A DNA stretch of 64,000 nucleotides. Origin: Pterois miles. Taxonomy: Eukaryota; Chordata; Actinopteri; Perciformes; Scorpaenidae. Position numbers and translations under genes: made by a program. The notes below the pieces were generated by a model that was not told the origin of the DNA, searched no databases, and saw only the letters and a list, made by a program, of their open reading frames with translations. Positions 1-13,242 of this stretch are shown one piece after another (the first letter of the stretch is position 1; every line of letters starts with the position of its first letter). The stretch spans positions 10,767,001 to 10,831,000 of the forward strand of contig CAMQGK010000144.1 of NCBI GenBank assembly GCA_947000775.1. The letters run 5' to 3'.

Positions 1-221
1 AAGCTAGTTTTGCAAAGCTGAGCCTCTCATTGCTCTCCCCCGGTCTGCTGGGCTGCTCATAGCAGGGGATAGAGGGTGCAGTGATGGAGCGCATGTTTGC
101 CCCTACAATGAATTGTTGTTGAAACACCGCCGCAGGGCTCACAAGATTTGGCCAGATGCTGGTGGGAGACCTCGCTGAGAACAAGAGAGCCACTCTGCAT
201 ATCCAAGGATTTATGTGCATG

Positions 222-316
222 AGTACACACACATACACTCACACACACACACACACACACACAGACACACACAGACACACACAGACACACACAGACACAC
301 ACAGACACACACAGAC
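222..316. repeat. CA / CAGA microsatellite
   Basis: Uninterrupted CA dinucleotides run into a regular ACACACAG pattern, that is, a CA repeat with a G substitution every eighth base. The regular spacing suggests an 8-bp unit amplified secondarily from the dinucleotide tract. Short open frames on both strands here are products of the repeat. Confidence 0.95.
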
Positions 317-825
317 ATAGAGTCAGTGCGATCTGACAGTGAGTGTTCTGCATATTTAATTGCAAAAAATAACTCCAGAAGAAACTTCCCTGAAGGTCAT
401 GGCATTGACAAGTTTAAAGACTCAGTACAAAAGTGATGAGCACAGAATCTTTTTTTAAAAGTGGCTGAGAATCCCCTTAGAGTCATTTAAGAAAAGTAAT
501 TGATTTAAAATGCACACATCAGCGTCTCTCATTATGCATTAATTAACACAAGTAGACAATGGAGTATCAGATGGTGTGGTGACTCTGGGAGCGTGCTGGT
601 GATTAATTCTCACATCTCCTCTATCTCACAGAAGCCTCACGTTGGTCTTTTTCTGAGCTGAAGTTGTTCTGAGAGAGAAAAAGTAAGAGTGAGGGGAAGT
701 GTAAAGTGTGTGAAGGTAGGAACAGAGCGCCAGAGGATGGTTTGAGGGCATGAAAAGCTCCCACTGGCTTTGTGTGTTTTGGAAGATAAGTTATGCTTTG
801 TGTAGCATCAAATGCATTTGTTCTG
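317..825. other. unique non-coding sequence, no feature seen
   Basis: No splice-bounded open frame, RNA gene or recognised repeat was seen. It is presumed to be intronic sequence of ldlrad3, whose last two exons lie downstream on the same strand. Confidence 0.4.
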
Positions 826-826
826 G

Positions 827-861
827 TTGTGTGTGTGTGCGTGTGTGCGTGTGTGCGTGTG
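827..861. repeat. GT/GC microsatellite
   Basis: A GT dinucleotide tract interrupted by periodic GTGC steps. Confidence 0.9.
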
Positions 862-924
862 CATATGTGCATACACATTTGCTCTTTCAGTGGACACACA
901 TATGTCCAAATTTTATGTTCCTGT

Positions 925-1307
925 TAGGGCTGTCAAAGCTAACACAATAACATGTTAGCGCTCATTCCCTTTCACCGCCACTAAATTCTTTAATGCGTAA
1001 AAGCAATTGGTCTTTCAGAAGTTGTAGAAGTTTTGAAACTAAAGTGATGATACTCAGAATAAAGCTAGAAAATCTATCTAAATAATTCTACAAACTTGCG
1101 TTAAATTTTAGCAGGAAAAACTGACTTGGCCATTTTCAAAGGAGTCCCTTGACCTCTGACCTCAAGATAGGGTTGAACAGATTAAAGATTAATAGCTAGA
1201 TAAATTTGTTTGTAATTAGTTGCAGTTAATCATGGACAATGATACAATTGATCGTAAAATAAATATTTTAGTCATGGTTAAATATTTTAATCTACTTGGC
1301 AGCCCTA
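925..1307. mobile_element. hAT-like non-autonomous element, copy 1
   Basis: The element begins TAGGGCTGTCAAAG and ends GGCAGCCCTA, which are inverted terminal repeats. It is flanked by GTTCCTGT (917-924) and GTTCCGGT (1308-1315), an 8-bp target duplication with one mismatch, as expected for hAT transposons. The interior contains the TTAATCATGG / TTAATAGCTAG-type AT-rich segments and the 'CCTTGACCTCTGACCTCAAG' stretch shared with this family in other fish DNA. It has no coding capacity. Related copies in this window are at 9232-9750 and 61510-62264. Confidence 0.8.
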
Positions 1308-1315
1308 GTTCCGGT

Positions 1316-2129
1316 ACATAAAAATGATGTGAAGCTGCGACAGTAAAGCTCTGCAATCCTGCATGTTTCATGAAGTTTTATGATGTGCTGTGGCTTTTCA
1401 GCATCACGTGAGGAAGATTTATGCTCTCGCTGCTGCAGCCTCCCTCCTCTAGACTATTTATTTTGATATCAGTGCTATAATTGGCGAAATAAAAGGCAAA
1501 TAAATCCTGAAACCCATGAAAATTGTGCCGCATGTGGCTCACAAACACTTTGAAAGCATCAATTAGACTCGAACAAAAGGAGCAACATCAATTCAGTCGA
1601 CCACAATGGTTCAGAAATGTTGACATTCTGGACACATCTTGGAAGGCATTCACATTGTTTGCTGAATAAATCCATTTACATGTGATTTAAATTACAGTGA
1701 TTTGTAAACAAAATTATTTATAGTCTGTCTGCTGCAAGGGTATCTTCTTACAAAGACAGGAGCACACCGAAGGGTAGGGCTTTGTTTATACATTGCCTCA
1801 TTGAGTACTATAGTATGTAGATTTTGTCATGTCCAGACTCCTGTGGAGTCTACAAGAAGTCCCTCAGTAAACTAAAGGATGATTATGTACACTATCCTCA
1901 ATGATCCAGGAAGTCAGTGTAGTCAAGACCCAGCTTACTCAGCCTATTTATGAATTATTAATACTCTTAACCATTTAATCCATGGCATTAATTGGTTAAG
2001 GGTTAATGTCGGTTAACAGTTAAACGGTTAATTATTAATATCCCTAGAGTCAAGCAAGTTTTACATTCAGTCGCAGTAATGATGTTAACAAATGAATCAA
2101 ACAATGCACAGGCTATTTAGTGATATCCT
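1316..2129. other. non-coding sequence with a possible conserved element
   Basis: No gene was seen. Positions 1430-1580 are unusually free of simple repeats and rich in TAATT and AAATAAAT motifs, and look like the conserved non-coding elements of vertebrate introns; this cannot be tested from one sequence. A TTAA-rich direct/inverted motif cluster at about 1960-2045 (several GGTTAA copies) is probably a further hAT-type relic. Confidence 0.3.
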
Positions 2130-2275
2130 TGCAGTTGTGGTCTTGAACAGTCTTGAAATAAAATCCAGTCCTTGTCGTCCAAGACCGAGACAAGGCCGAG
2201 TAAAAATGCGGTTTCCGAGACAAGACGGAGACCATCAAAACATGGTCTTGAGACCGGTCTGAAGTACTGCAACAC
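2130..2275. repeat. interspersed repeat relic (GGTCTTGA-rich)
   Basis: Repeated GTCTTGA, CAAGACCGAGACAAG and GACAAGACGGAGACC phrases resemble the 'tagttgtggtcttgactcgg' class of dispersed fish repeats. No termini or target duplication could be defined, so only a relic is claimed. Confidence 0.45.
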
Positions 2276-2310
2276 TGCAGGAAGTATCACTGCCACATTT
2301 TGTTGAACTG

Positions 2311-2335
2311 TTTTTTTTTTTTTTTTTTTTTTTTT
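2311..2335. repeat. T25 homopolymer
   Basis: 25 consecutive T residues. It could be the tail of a minus-strand retroposon, but no recognisable body lies next to it. Confidence 0.9.
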
Positions 2336-4381
2336 ACCAGTGACCCCATCAGTGTAATCGTTGGGCTACAGGTCCTCAGAGAACTGTCAGTCAGTGAGAC
2401 GTTGGGCAGCAAGCTGACAATTAACATTAGTCTGCTACATGAGTATACTGTCAGAGCATTGGCAGTCGACATCATCCTTTGACCCTGATTGGTTTGATAA
2501 AAATTAAGCCAAGCACTAAACTCGGCCCAAGTTCTGAACACTGTAGCTTCAACAAGATTTTTTTTGGGAAACATGACTGCGCATAATTAAACTTGCCGGT
2601 TTCTTCTGTACATTTTTTGCCTTTCAGCAAGAATCACTTGTTTCACAGTGATTGCCAAGGGAATTTGGTTGATCGTAACATTGTGTATCTAACTAAGACA
2701 GCTTTACTTCAGCCACAACTGCCACAAACCCTCTCTTTTCACCGACATCACAGTAAATAGTTTTAACCTTCTGGTTTGTGTGTTGAGCGCTAGTCTCTGA
2801 GAAGTCAAATCCCTCATTTTAAACTCCAGGGATGCTCCCCTCCCACAGAGAGTAATCTGCAGCTTTCTATTTGGTATATCCTCCTTAGGCTGTGTAAGAA
2901 CTACTTGATAGATCCACTAGCACTGCATCTGCTGTTTTGCATAAGCACTATGTATTCAACAACCTCACTTCACAGCAGCGCTGCCATTTACAGAGCCAAT
3001 AAACAGCAGTAATTCAGACGGGGCTGTATATATACAGCGACTGTCTGCTGACATCCAGCAGTAACTCCTGCCTCTCCATTAGCGTCACCAGTAAACTAGA
3101 CATTAATATGTAGTGTCAGTCTGATACAGAAAGAATAAAGGATGTCAGAGTGATTAAAAGTCCCTCAGTCTGTATTCACTTTTGCTATCCTTTTAGCTCG
3201 CTAATAGATTCTCACACAGCCACGTCCTCCCCCAATGATTGCTGCCAGACTTTGGGCCCAAATAACACAGGTGCTATAGATTAAAATGACAAGTTAATCC
3301 ATTTGCAATTTTTGTGGTAGAGATGTGTGCGACGCTGAGATGTTGGTCTGCTCATGCCCTTTGTCAGTAGCACTCAGAGCACTGGCAGAGAGAGAAAGGT
3401 GTGGGAGGGAGCGTGAAATGGCGTAGGGGAATATAATGGCAGTAGACTGAGGTGTGGGAGTGGAATGTAATAGTGCCAGTTTATCAGAGCCAACGCACTC
3501 TTGACAGGCACAAATAAGGGAGGTTGCACATGTCGCCGCCCATGGATTTGAACTCTGGGATAGTTTCAGGTTTTCGCTTTTGTTAGCCCGAAGCATTTTC
3601 ACAAAGCAGCATTGGGGGCTCTCGGCTGTTGGTCCGCAGGAGAGGAAGGCCAAGCAGTTGGCAAGATGCTGTTAGCTGCTGCTGGCAACGTTGAACTGAG
3701 GGGGTGCAGCTTCCTTTTTCTGTAATTTAAATTGTAGATTAAATTGCTTTCCAGTATATTAAGAGTGCATTTTAAATTCTGACAGTAGCATTTAGCATCT
3801 CTGGGTTCGTACATGGAAATGAATATTATAGACTATGTTCGTTCACCCATCTGTTGTGTGTGTCTGCTGTGCTTTATTTCAGAATATATCCTCACTTGTT
3901 TCATCTTTTATTTCTTGTCATCCCCTCCCTCCCTCCCTCCCACTCACCAAGGCTAACTGTCAGTCTTTTCAGAGCTCCTGTTGTTTAAGGCCCTCGTTGC
4001 CATTAGCTCTGGCCCCACACAGAGGGGGTGACACCCGGGACCCGGAGTCTTCATGAATCATTTCCGTCCTTGAATCAGAACCAGTCAACCGTTGCTGTTC
4101 AGGCTCCTGTAAATTAGCAACCTTTCCCTCTTAAACTTATCCTTGCTCAGTCACCATGGTGATGGTGGTCAAGTGACAACCTGCACCCACTACACTTGTG
4201 GAGGAATTTCACTCCAAACAATAGCTCCACTGTTGCTACTGGTTAGAGTTGTACTTTGAGCGAGGGCGCTTTTTTTGTTGTTTGTGTGTGTTCATGTATG
4301 TGAGTGCATGTGTGCGTGGGTGTACCAGTGACTGTTATCCATCATTTCTTGTTGTCATTCTTATTACACCTCCACCTGAAT
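2336..4381. other. non-coding sequence, no gene seen
   Basis: Presumed intronic. The only notable items are a perfect 16-bp palindrome at 3023-3038 (GCTGTATATATACAGC) and a short CCCT run at about 3921-3940. Open frames here (for example 3294-3653 minus) lack splice context and protein-like composition. Confidence 0.4.
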
Positions 4382-4666
4382 GGGGTGGCAGTAGCTCAGT
4401 CCGTAAGGACTTGGGTTAGGACGCGGAGGACGCCGGTTCAAGTCCCCCATGGACCAAGACCAAGTTGCTGGAGAGGTGCCAGTTTACCTCTTGGGCACTG
4501 CCGAGGTGCCCCTGAGCAAACCCCCAACTGCTCTGGGCGCTTGTCAGGAGCAGCCCCCTCACTTTGACATCTCTCCATTGACATGTATATGTACTGTGTG
4601 AACAACAGAGTGTAAAACTGAATTTCCCCACTGTGGGACTAATAAAGGAATATCTTCTTCTTCTTT
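4382..4666 (+). mobile_element. tRNA-derived SINE
   Basis: The head is tRNA-like: GGGTGGCAGTAGCTCAGTCC contains an A-box-like segment and GGTTCAAGTCC at 4435-4445 matches a polymerase III B box. It continues into the body typical of a very common fish SINE ('gagaggtgccagtttacctc', 'tgccgaggtgcccctgagca'). It ends with a LINE-like 3' region, GGACTAATAAAGG, and a TTC-repeat tail. The single open frame across it is accidental. Family recognition is from memory of the sequence class. Confidence 0.85.
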
Positions 4667-6363
4667 AATAGCTTTGTGGATGGATGAGTCCAAGGAAAGT
4701 TGCCTTTAAGCGATAACATAGCACAAGTGTCAATCTCTATTTGCGCTGGCTTGGTCCATGATGGCCAAGCACCAGCCAAAAACACTGAATCATGTTGAAT
4801 GATCTGACCATTAAGTGGCACTGTAAAATGTAAAACCCCCAAAAAGACAAAAACAAGCTCATTAGCTCACTGATTTGTGCTTCTACGAGCATCACATTTG
4901 CATTAGAGTGTGTTAAGCCTGGCCTCAACTGCAACATTTGCCGACACTTGGCTTGAGAGACGTGCCCCTCTCTGGCCCCTCAGCGCACACTGTCGCTGGT
5001 TGGCTGACAGCAGAAAGGAGGTGAGATCACCATGTAAAGCGTGTGCTGCTCGAATGGGGCTCCCTCTCTCTAAAGCCTTTTATTTCCATCTCTGCATCCA
5101 AATCATTTCAGTCATTAACCGTACCACCACTCTTTTCACAGTACACTAGCTATTTAAGAAAATTGCGCCTCCAGTCTGCATTGTGCAAACTCCAATGAGG
5201 CTCACAAGGCCATTATCTTTCTAGAAAAAAATATCACATTAAATAAAGACCAAGAGGTGTTGAGGCTGCACCAATACTCGTAGATATTGACAGCTCATTA
5301 GTCACCCTGCTAAAGTCCTCAATAGCTGTGAAGTGCTTTCACTACTTCTTTGGAAAAGTTTAAACATTAATAATGAAGTCCTTAATAGGTTCGGCGAGCA
5401 GTAAAAAGAACTTAAAAGGAAAATTTAATCACTTCTTGTTTTTGGTTTCTCTCAGAAATGTTTCCATGAGTTTGCACAAGAGACATTTTTTTATTATCTG
5501 CGTTGGCCCAAGAGAAGGGGGAGAAAATGCTGTTTTTGCATTTTTAAATTGCATTAAGTTAAAAATGGATAAAATTATGAAACCAGAGCGAAGAGGTGCA
5601 CTGAATTATGATTCCATTCTCTTGGATAGCTTTGATGAATGCTGGAGAAATTTAGACACAGTACTTGCAGAGATGGTTATGTGCCCAGAGCTCAATTTAA
5701 TTTCCCCCACACACTCAATTTTTTTGACCATATTATCTTTTCTTTGGGCATGTCTAATGCAGCCATCCATAAGTAGCAGAGTCATTAAATAGCATTACTC
5801 AACTCTAGTCTGCCTCACAATTTTGCAGAAAGGCTGCTATATTAAAGCAAATAACAGAAGTATAACAGAAATCTAAATATAAAATGGGATTAATAAACAG
5901 TGGTATCACGTGCATCTTATCAAAATAAGTGGCTCCCTGAATGCCACTCCTTCAGGCCCCTACTTACTGGTATGGATCACAAAATATAGCATCTTCTTGT
6001 CTCATTGCTGAATGCTTCTTTACCTCTTCACGCATGATTTCTCCATGATTACCTGACAGTAGCTAATTCAGTATTAAATATTACTAAGAGGCAGCATTAT
6101 TCCCACATGCATCTGCTGAAGCAGCGATGGACCAAAATTGTGTGCAGCTATTAGGAGTAAACAGATGGACACCCTTGAGTGATGCATTAGCTGTCTGTCA
6201 GCTCTCGCTATAATGGTTCGGGTTATTTTCTGCAAATGCTTTTTCTGCCAGTACTGTAAGTGTGCATTCAACCATGCTATGGTTGAGCTGAAGGTGTTGC
6301 TCGACAGACAAGGAGCCACGCCAATTATATATGGTGTGATAGAATGCAGATGTGATAATGGTG
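4667..6363. other. non-coding sequence, no gene supported
   Basis: An AT-rich unique-looking stretch. The 139-codon frame at 5373-5792 (+) has no recognisable domain, no splice-site logic and AT-driven composition, so I treat it as chance. Confidence 0.4.
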
Positions 6364-6364
6364 A

Positions 6365-6394
6365 GTGTGTGTGTGTATGTGTGTGTGTGTGTGT
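6365..6394. repeat. GT microsatellite
   Basis: A GT dinucleotide tract with one GTAT interruption. Confidence 0.9.
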
Positions 6395-6409
6395 TTGTTG
6401 TGCATGTAT

Positions 6410-7700
6410 CCATCAGGGAAATGCGAAAAGAAGGCAGGCTTAAGTGGAACGGAGGAAAAAGTAGAGTGCCCCGGAGAGAGGAAAGAGGGATTGCATGTCA
6501 GAGTGTGAGAGGTAGAAATATGAGAGGGGTGAGGGGGGTAGAATATGGGATAAAAAAAAAAAAGCAAAATGTGAGTGTGAAGACGATGGAGCGTAAGAAG
6601 GAAGGAAAGCACAAGGGAGGGAGTGATAGGGAGCGAGAGAGAAGCTGATGGAGATGAGGGATTAGGGAGAGTGGCAAAGCCATTGAGGAAAAAAAAAGAT
6701 AAAACCCCTCTGGATTCATTGTGTAGAAAGACAGCGAATCAAGACGGAGGACAAAGAAGCAGAGGGAAACAGGGAGATGGAAACGGTAGCTGGGGAAGGG
6801 GTCATGGGTGCTGGTAGAGAGAAAACCACTAAAGAGAGAGCAGAAGAAAAGATTAGAGGGTAAGCAGGAAATAAGGTATCTGCAGAGATGGGAATAAGCA
6901 GACAGAAAACCTGCGAGACAGGTGCAGGAAGTAAAGGTAAGAGCAAAACAGAGGAGCGCCGCATGGGGAACAGGAAACAAAAGTGAGTGATCAGGACGAG
7001 TGGATTGAAGTGGAGCCAGAGTGGTGAGGTAGGAATGAAACAAAGCAGGGCATGATAAAAAGAGAAAATACGGGGTGAAAACAGCAAACAAAATGGAGGA
7101 CAAGGTTGTGAGGGATGACAGGAGAGTGGAGGGAGGAGAGAAAAACTACAGGGTATGAGATTTTTGAAGGAGGTCTTACTTGAAGCTCAGAGAGGGAAGA
7201 GGGGGCTTAGATTAGTCCCTGCATGCAACAGTGCTCTCATTCATGGTAATTACTGGATTCTGCACCATCTCTCTCAATTGCTGCCTTGTCTTTTTTTTTT
7301 CTCTTATTGCTCTCTCTCTTCTGTCTCTCTGAATCATGTACCATTAACCTCCCATCTTCTTCTTTTCTGGCATTTGGCTCCCATCTCCACCTTTTTCTCA
7401 TCACTTCTCTTTACCATTTCACCTCCTCATGCCCCACTGTCTTGTCTCCTCTCATCATGGGCTTTCTCCTCTCACCTCTGTTCTTTTGCTGTTGCTTCCT
7501 CTGGCAGCCTGCAGTCGCTTTGTTCAGATGGGCAAGGCTTAAATGCAACGCTTGAGATGATAATACCACTCTTTTTTTCCTGCACTTTTTTTTGCATGTA
7601 TTTTCACCATTCCTCCCAACACCCTCCTCATCCTGTTTTTTTTTTCTCTCTGTCTCTGCCTCTCCCATTCTTCTTCTCTTTATGTTGTTCCCATTGTTTG
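6410..7700. other. purine-rich block followed by pyrimidine-rich block
   Basis: On the + strand about 6410-7150 is strongly purine-biased (GAGAG, GGAAG, AAGAAG) and about 7260-7690 is strongly pyrimidine-biased (CTCTCT, TTCTTC). This strand switch produces long stop-free frames (201 codons minus, 211 codons plus). Their Ser/Leu/Phe-only or Lys/Arg/Glu-only composition marks them as artefacts. No gene is supported. Confidence 0.6.
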
Positions 7701-8852
7701 ATACTGTCTAGAGGCATGTTAAAGCCATGCTGGAGATTGAAACAGCTAGAGGATAGGGAGAGAAAAGGAGCAAGAGATAGCAAGATATAGTGAACAATAG
7801 AAAGAGATTTGTGTGGTGGGTTTCACCTTTGGTCCTTCTCTTAGGCAGCTTTGTTTGGTGGAGAGAATGCATAAAAAGCAAGGACAAGTGTGCCTGCAGG
7901 ACAAATGTACATACAGATCTGTGGTATATGTACATGAAATGCTGCTGTAGTTGAAATTACTGTATAGTTGCGGCAAGATGGAGAGAGAGAAAAAAATATT
8001 TTCTGCACAAAATGCATTGCTCGGAAAACCCAAGGAAAGCCTTAATTATTGTCACATTCAAAATAAAAGTCTTACATGAAGCAATGTATAAATAAAATAA
8101 AATACAAATCTTTTGTTGACTGATAAAGATATTTGTCCCCAATTAAATTAGTATTGTAGCTTTTACCAGTGTACTATACATGGGAACAGAGAGCAGGCTA
8201 TGTGCATATTGTTGAAAGATAGGTTATATAAAACTGAACCTATACTGAACGTACCATCTGAAGCAGCAGGGATTACTTATCATTTATCAGTCTGGCATGG
8301 CAATTATATTTTGGTCTACAGTTTTAATAATCTCCCATACTGCTTCAATTTCTTATCTGAAAATTACATCGCAAGCTGTTCCAAGTCATAGATAAGCTCA
8401 AATCTTGAAGCATGTAGCAATGCATGTAGCGTTGATATCAATTTGCTGCCTTGTGTGAAGCAGTGTAACCTGGGTTCTCGCTGCAGAAATAGAGCTGATA
8501 AAATGATGCACAAATTAACTTCGACCTTTCTAAAACCCCTTTTAGGCTGCGAGCTAGCCAACTAAAATCCACTCAGATAGAACTTTCCTAGCAATAATGT
8601 TAGTGAGCAAGCAAGGTATCTGTAGCTTAGCTACGTTGCATGGATCTGGAGTTAATGTTAACTTATTGAGTGATTTCCTAATGGCAAGCTAGCCAGTTTG
8701 TGAGTGAGTCTGGATGAATTAGCTGATACCCACTAATGGCAGTATTTTGTTATGTTAGCTACACACTGTAGGTGCTGTAGGGGAGCTGAAGAGAGGCAAG
8801 GGACTCGGGAGAGCACATAAATCCTCATCTTTTGGAGTTTAAATGCGCAGTC
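7701..8852. other. non-coding sequence, no feature seen
   Basis: No convincing open frame or repeat boundary was seen; presumed intronic. Confidence 0.35.
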
Positions 8853-9231
8853 TGCCTGAGTATTGTTGCTGACCATGTCCATCCCTTTATGACCACAGTG
8901 TAGCCATCTTCTGATGGCCACTTCCAGCAGGATAATGCAACGTATCACAAAGCTCAAATCATCTCAAACTGGTTTGTACTCCAATGGCCTCCACAGTCAC
9001 CAGATCTCAAGCCAATAGAGCACCTTTGGGAGATGGTGGAATGGGAGATTTACATCATAGATGTACAGCCGACAAATCTGCAGCAACTGGGTGATGCTGT
9101 CATGTCAATATGGACCAAAATCTCTGAGAAATGTTTCCGAAAGTATGCCACCAAGAATTAAGGTAGCTCTGGAGGCAAAAGGGGGTCCAACCTTTTACTA
9201 GCAAGGTCTACCTAATAAAGTGGCCTGTGAG
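8853..9231 (+). pseudogene. Tc1-like transposase relic (C-terminal part) with 3' terminal repeat
   Basis: Tc1-like transposases are nuclear DDE enzymes that cut and paste the element at TA sites. The + frame from about 8853 to the TAA at 9159-9161 reads LSIVADHVHPFM, then FQQDNATYHKAQ, which carries a catalytic Asp. It continues WPPQSPDLKPIEHLWEMVE, where the terminal Glu of the DDE triad would lie, and stops in the expected place. It is dead: there is an in-frame TAG shortly after the first block and about ten residues are missing between SNWF and VLQW. A second internal gap lies near the end. The 3' terminus (AGGTCTACCTAATAAAGTGG) matches the usual inverted terminal repeat of this family. 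The N-terminal DNA-binding half is absent. Confidence 0.88.
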
Positions 9232-9750
9232 GGTATGTCTGCTTTATGCAAATGTGAAATGTAAATGAAGTCAATTAACAACACAAAATAATGACAAATA
9301 TTGCCAAGAAACTCTCACAGGTACTGCATTTAGCATAAAAATATGCTAGGCAAATTAAAGCCCAACAGGCAACAACAGCTGTCAGTGTGCTGACTTGACT
9401 CTGACTTGCCCCAAACTGCATGTGATTATCATCAAGTGGGCATGTCTGTAAAGGGGAGACTCGTGGGTACCCCTGGAACCCATTTTTATTCACATATTTT
9501 TAGGTTGAAAATGGACATGCCAGTTTTTCTGTACACAAATTTAGCACAAGTTTGGAGCATTATTTAACCTCCTTGGCATCAAGTTAGTATGACATGGTTG
9601 GTATCAATGGAGTTCTCAGGTTTTCTAGTTTCACATGACAGCGTCTTCACTCTAGCTGTAAAACCGAGTTGCTGTAATGCAGTAAAGAAATTAGTGGCAT
9701 TAAAACAAATTTGACTTAATGCATTATTATTTTTAACTTTGACAGTCCTA
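9232..9750 (+). mobile_element. hAT-like non-autonomous element, copy 2 (5' truncated)
   Basis: It shares long stretches with the 61510-62264 copy: TTAACAACACAAAATAATGA, CAACAACAGCTGTCAGTGTG, and AGTGGGCATGTCTGTAAA followed by GGGAGACTC. It ends with the family terminus TTTGACAGTCCTA. The 5' end is missing exactly where the Tc1 relic stops, so the truncation probably followed insertion of the Tc1 element or a later deletion. Confidence 0.8.
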
Positions 9751-11084
9751 CTTGTTATTTATAATATCCTTTTAAGTTGAAAAGGAAAAAAAGCTTCCTA
9801 CATTTTATAGCTGTGTTCATTTTGTCTTTTTCTCCATTTCTTTTGTCTTTTTCTATTTTTTTATTTATTCATATGCACATAAACATAATTGCACTTTGAC
9901 TTTACCACGTACATCATGGTTGATGAGCGTGTATAGCCACTTTTTAGCTTCCTAAAGTAGCTGTAAAATAATGCAGCTGAAAGGCTGTCTCTGTTTGTGT
10001 TTATGCATTGAAGTACGAGTGCTACTTGCTCTGTTTGACGTTATTGGGAATTTGAATGCACCAGACTTATGTAAGAGACTTGTTTGTCAGTTGATTGAGA
10101 AGGGAACAGCACTGCAGTAGTGCATTTCAAAACTGTTTCATACACTATAAATGTTGAGCGAAAACAACTTACTGCACAAGTGGCTACCTCTGCAAGGGAA
10201 AACCAAAATAGAGTGAAATTTCTGTCCTCTCTGAGAAATTCTTACATGGCTGTCATCCAGATGTGTGGGTTCGAAATCCAACCTCACTGCCAACACGAAT
10301 CTCAGATGAAAGTATATGAAAGTTGAAGGCGGACGCCAGTTCTCTTTTTTTTCAAACTACAGGATTATTGCATTTGGAAAAATGGCCATCTTTCAAATGT
10401 TTAAATAAAACAGAAAACCACACAGTGTAGCTGCGTAGTCCTTTAGAGAGCGTTCTTTCAGCAGGGTTATGTGCCATGTTGCAAATGTTTGACTCTTATT
10501 GCCTGTAAAAGCACGTCACATTGGCTATAATGTGCATTTATTCACTCTTTTAATTGTGAAACACTTTCTTTATGCTCCTTTGCTTTGTATGCACTGAGCT
10601 ATAGGCGATTTCCTTGTAGACCACGCACAATAGATGTGGATGTTTAGACCGACTGGGTGTATTCCTGGGGGACAGCTTTCTGACTGGTGTTTTATAGTTG
10701 ATAGCCTAGTTTCTCAAAGTAGCATCTTACATCTCTGCCAGTCTACTGGGACACCTTTTAGCTGTGTATTCACAGAAATATCATCAAAACTCAGGGCTGT
10801 GATTTCCTTTGACTTGTCTTTTCTTTCTTCATCAAGTTTCATTTTCTCTCCAAGAATGTCTTGAAACATTAAAACGACTTCTAAAAAACAGGGCTGAATA
10901 TTATATAGTTGAATATTCACCTTTTAGAAAGTAGTATTCATGTCTTTAAACTCATATCACCTCCATTGGTTTCTAATGATGCTATACAGATGGTTTTTTT
11001 GCTGTTTGATCTGTTTAAGCTGTTAGACTAACCTTGTAGTTTCTGTTCTGTTTTTTTTTTTTTTTTCCATTTTTAATTGGTGTT
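9751..11084. other. non-coding sequence, no feature seen
   Basis: Only short T-rich tracts (for example 9830-9875 and 11050-11066). No gene or defined repeat. Confidence 0.35.
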
Positions 11085-11457
11085 TTAAGGACCAGTGTGT
11101 AGCATTTATGGAGTGATTTATTGGCAGAAATGGAATATAATATTAATTTTTTCATTAGTATATTATCACCTGAAAATAAAAATTGTGTTTTTGTTATCGT
11201 AGAATGAGCCGTTCATAGCAAAACAGGGACAGGGTCGTCTTCAAGGAGCCCGCCATGTTGTGCCACCATGTTTTAAACAGTTGCCTGGAACGAACAAACC
11301 AAACACTGTCAACTTTTCCTGCTTGGCCGGAGTCAATAATATTACTCTCTCCCATCGCCGCTGCTGTCTCTCTCTTGACATTGCCATTTGCGTTTTCACG
11401 TCGACATCTGCAATCTCACTGCTAGATACTGCCAGAGCCTACACACTGCAACTTTAA
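11085..11457 (+). mobile_element. TTAA-flanked MITE, copy 1
   Basis: It is bounded by TTAA at 11085-11088 and 11454-11457. The inverted termini share the core CAGTGTGTAG (left GGACCAGTGTGTAGC, right CCTACACACTGCAAC). A TTAA target duplication points to piggyBac-type mobilisation, although the family assignment is inference. It shares GCAGAAATGGAATATAATAT with the minus-strand copy at 29631-30138. Confidence 0.75.
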
Positions 11458-13097
<1,640 letters not shown>

Positions 13098-13215
13098 AGA
13101 GACAAGAGAAAGATTGGCATGCGATAAAAGCTGGGGAGTATGCAAAAGACCATGCAGAGATGGTGACACACTTAGCATACCTTCTGGTGAGGCAAACCAA
13201 GATTCCTGGTGGGAT

Positions 13216-13242
13216 TTTTATTTATTTATTTATTTATTTTTT
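13216..13242. repeat. TTTA microsatellite
   Basis: About six TTTA/ATTT units followed by a T run. Confidence 0.9.

Noticed and set aside
4382..4455. A genuine tRNA gene
   Set aside because: A- and B-box-like segments are present, but the cloverleaf is degenerate and the sequence continues directly into a SINE body and 3' tail.
4304..4631. Open frames over the SINE at 4382-4666
   Set aside because: They are translations of a tRNA-derived SINE.
5373..5792. 139-codon frame on the + strand
   Set aside because: Composition is mixed but no known domain, no upstream initiation context and no flanking splice signals that would tie it to a transcript. I cannot support it as a gene.
6498..7790. 201-codon minus and 211-codon plus frames
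   Set aside because: They fall exactly on the purine- and pyrimidine-biased blocks and consist of biased residues; no domain is recognisable.
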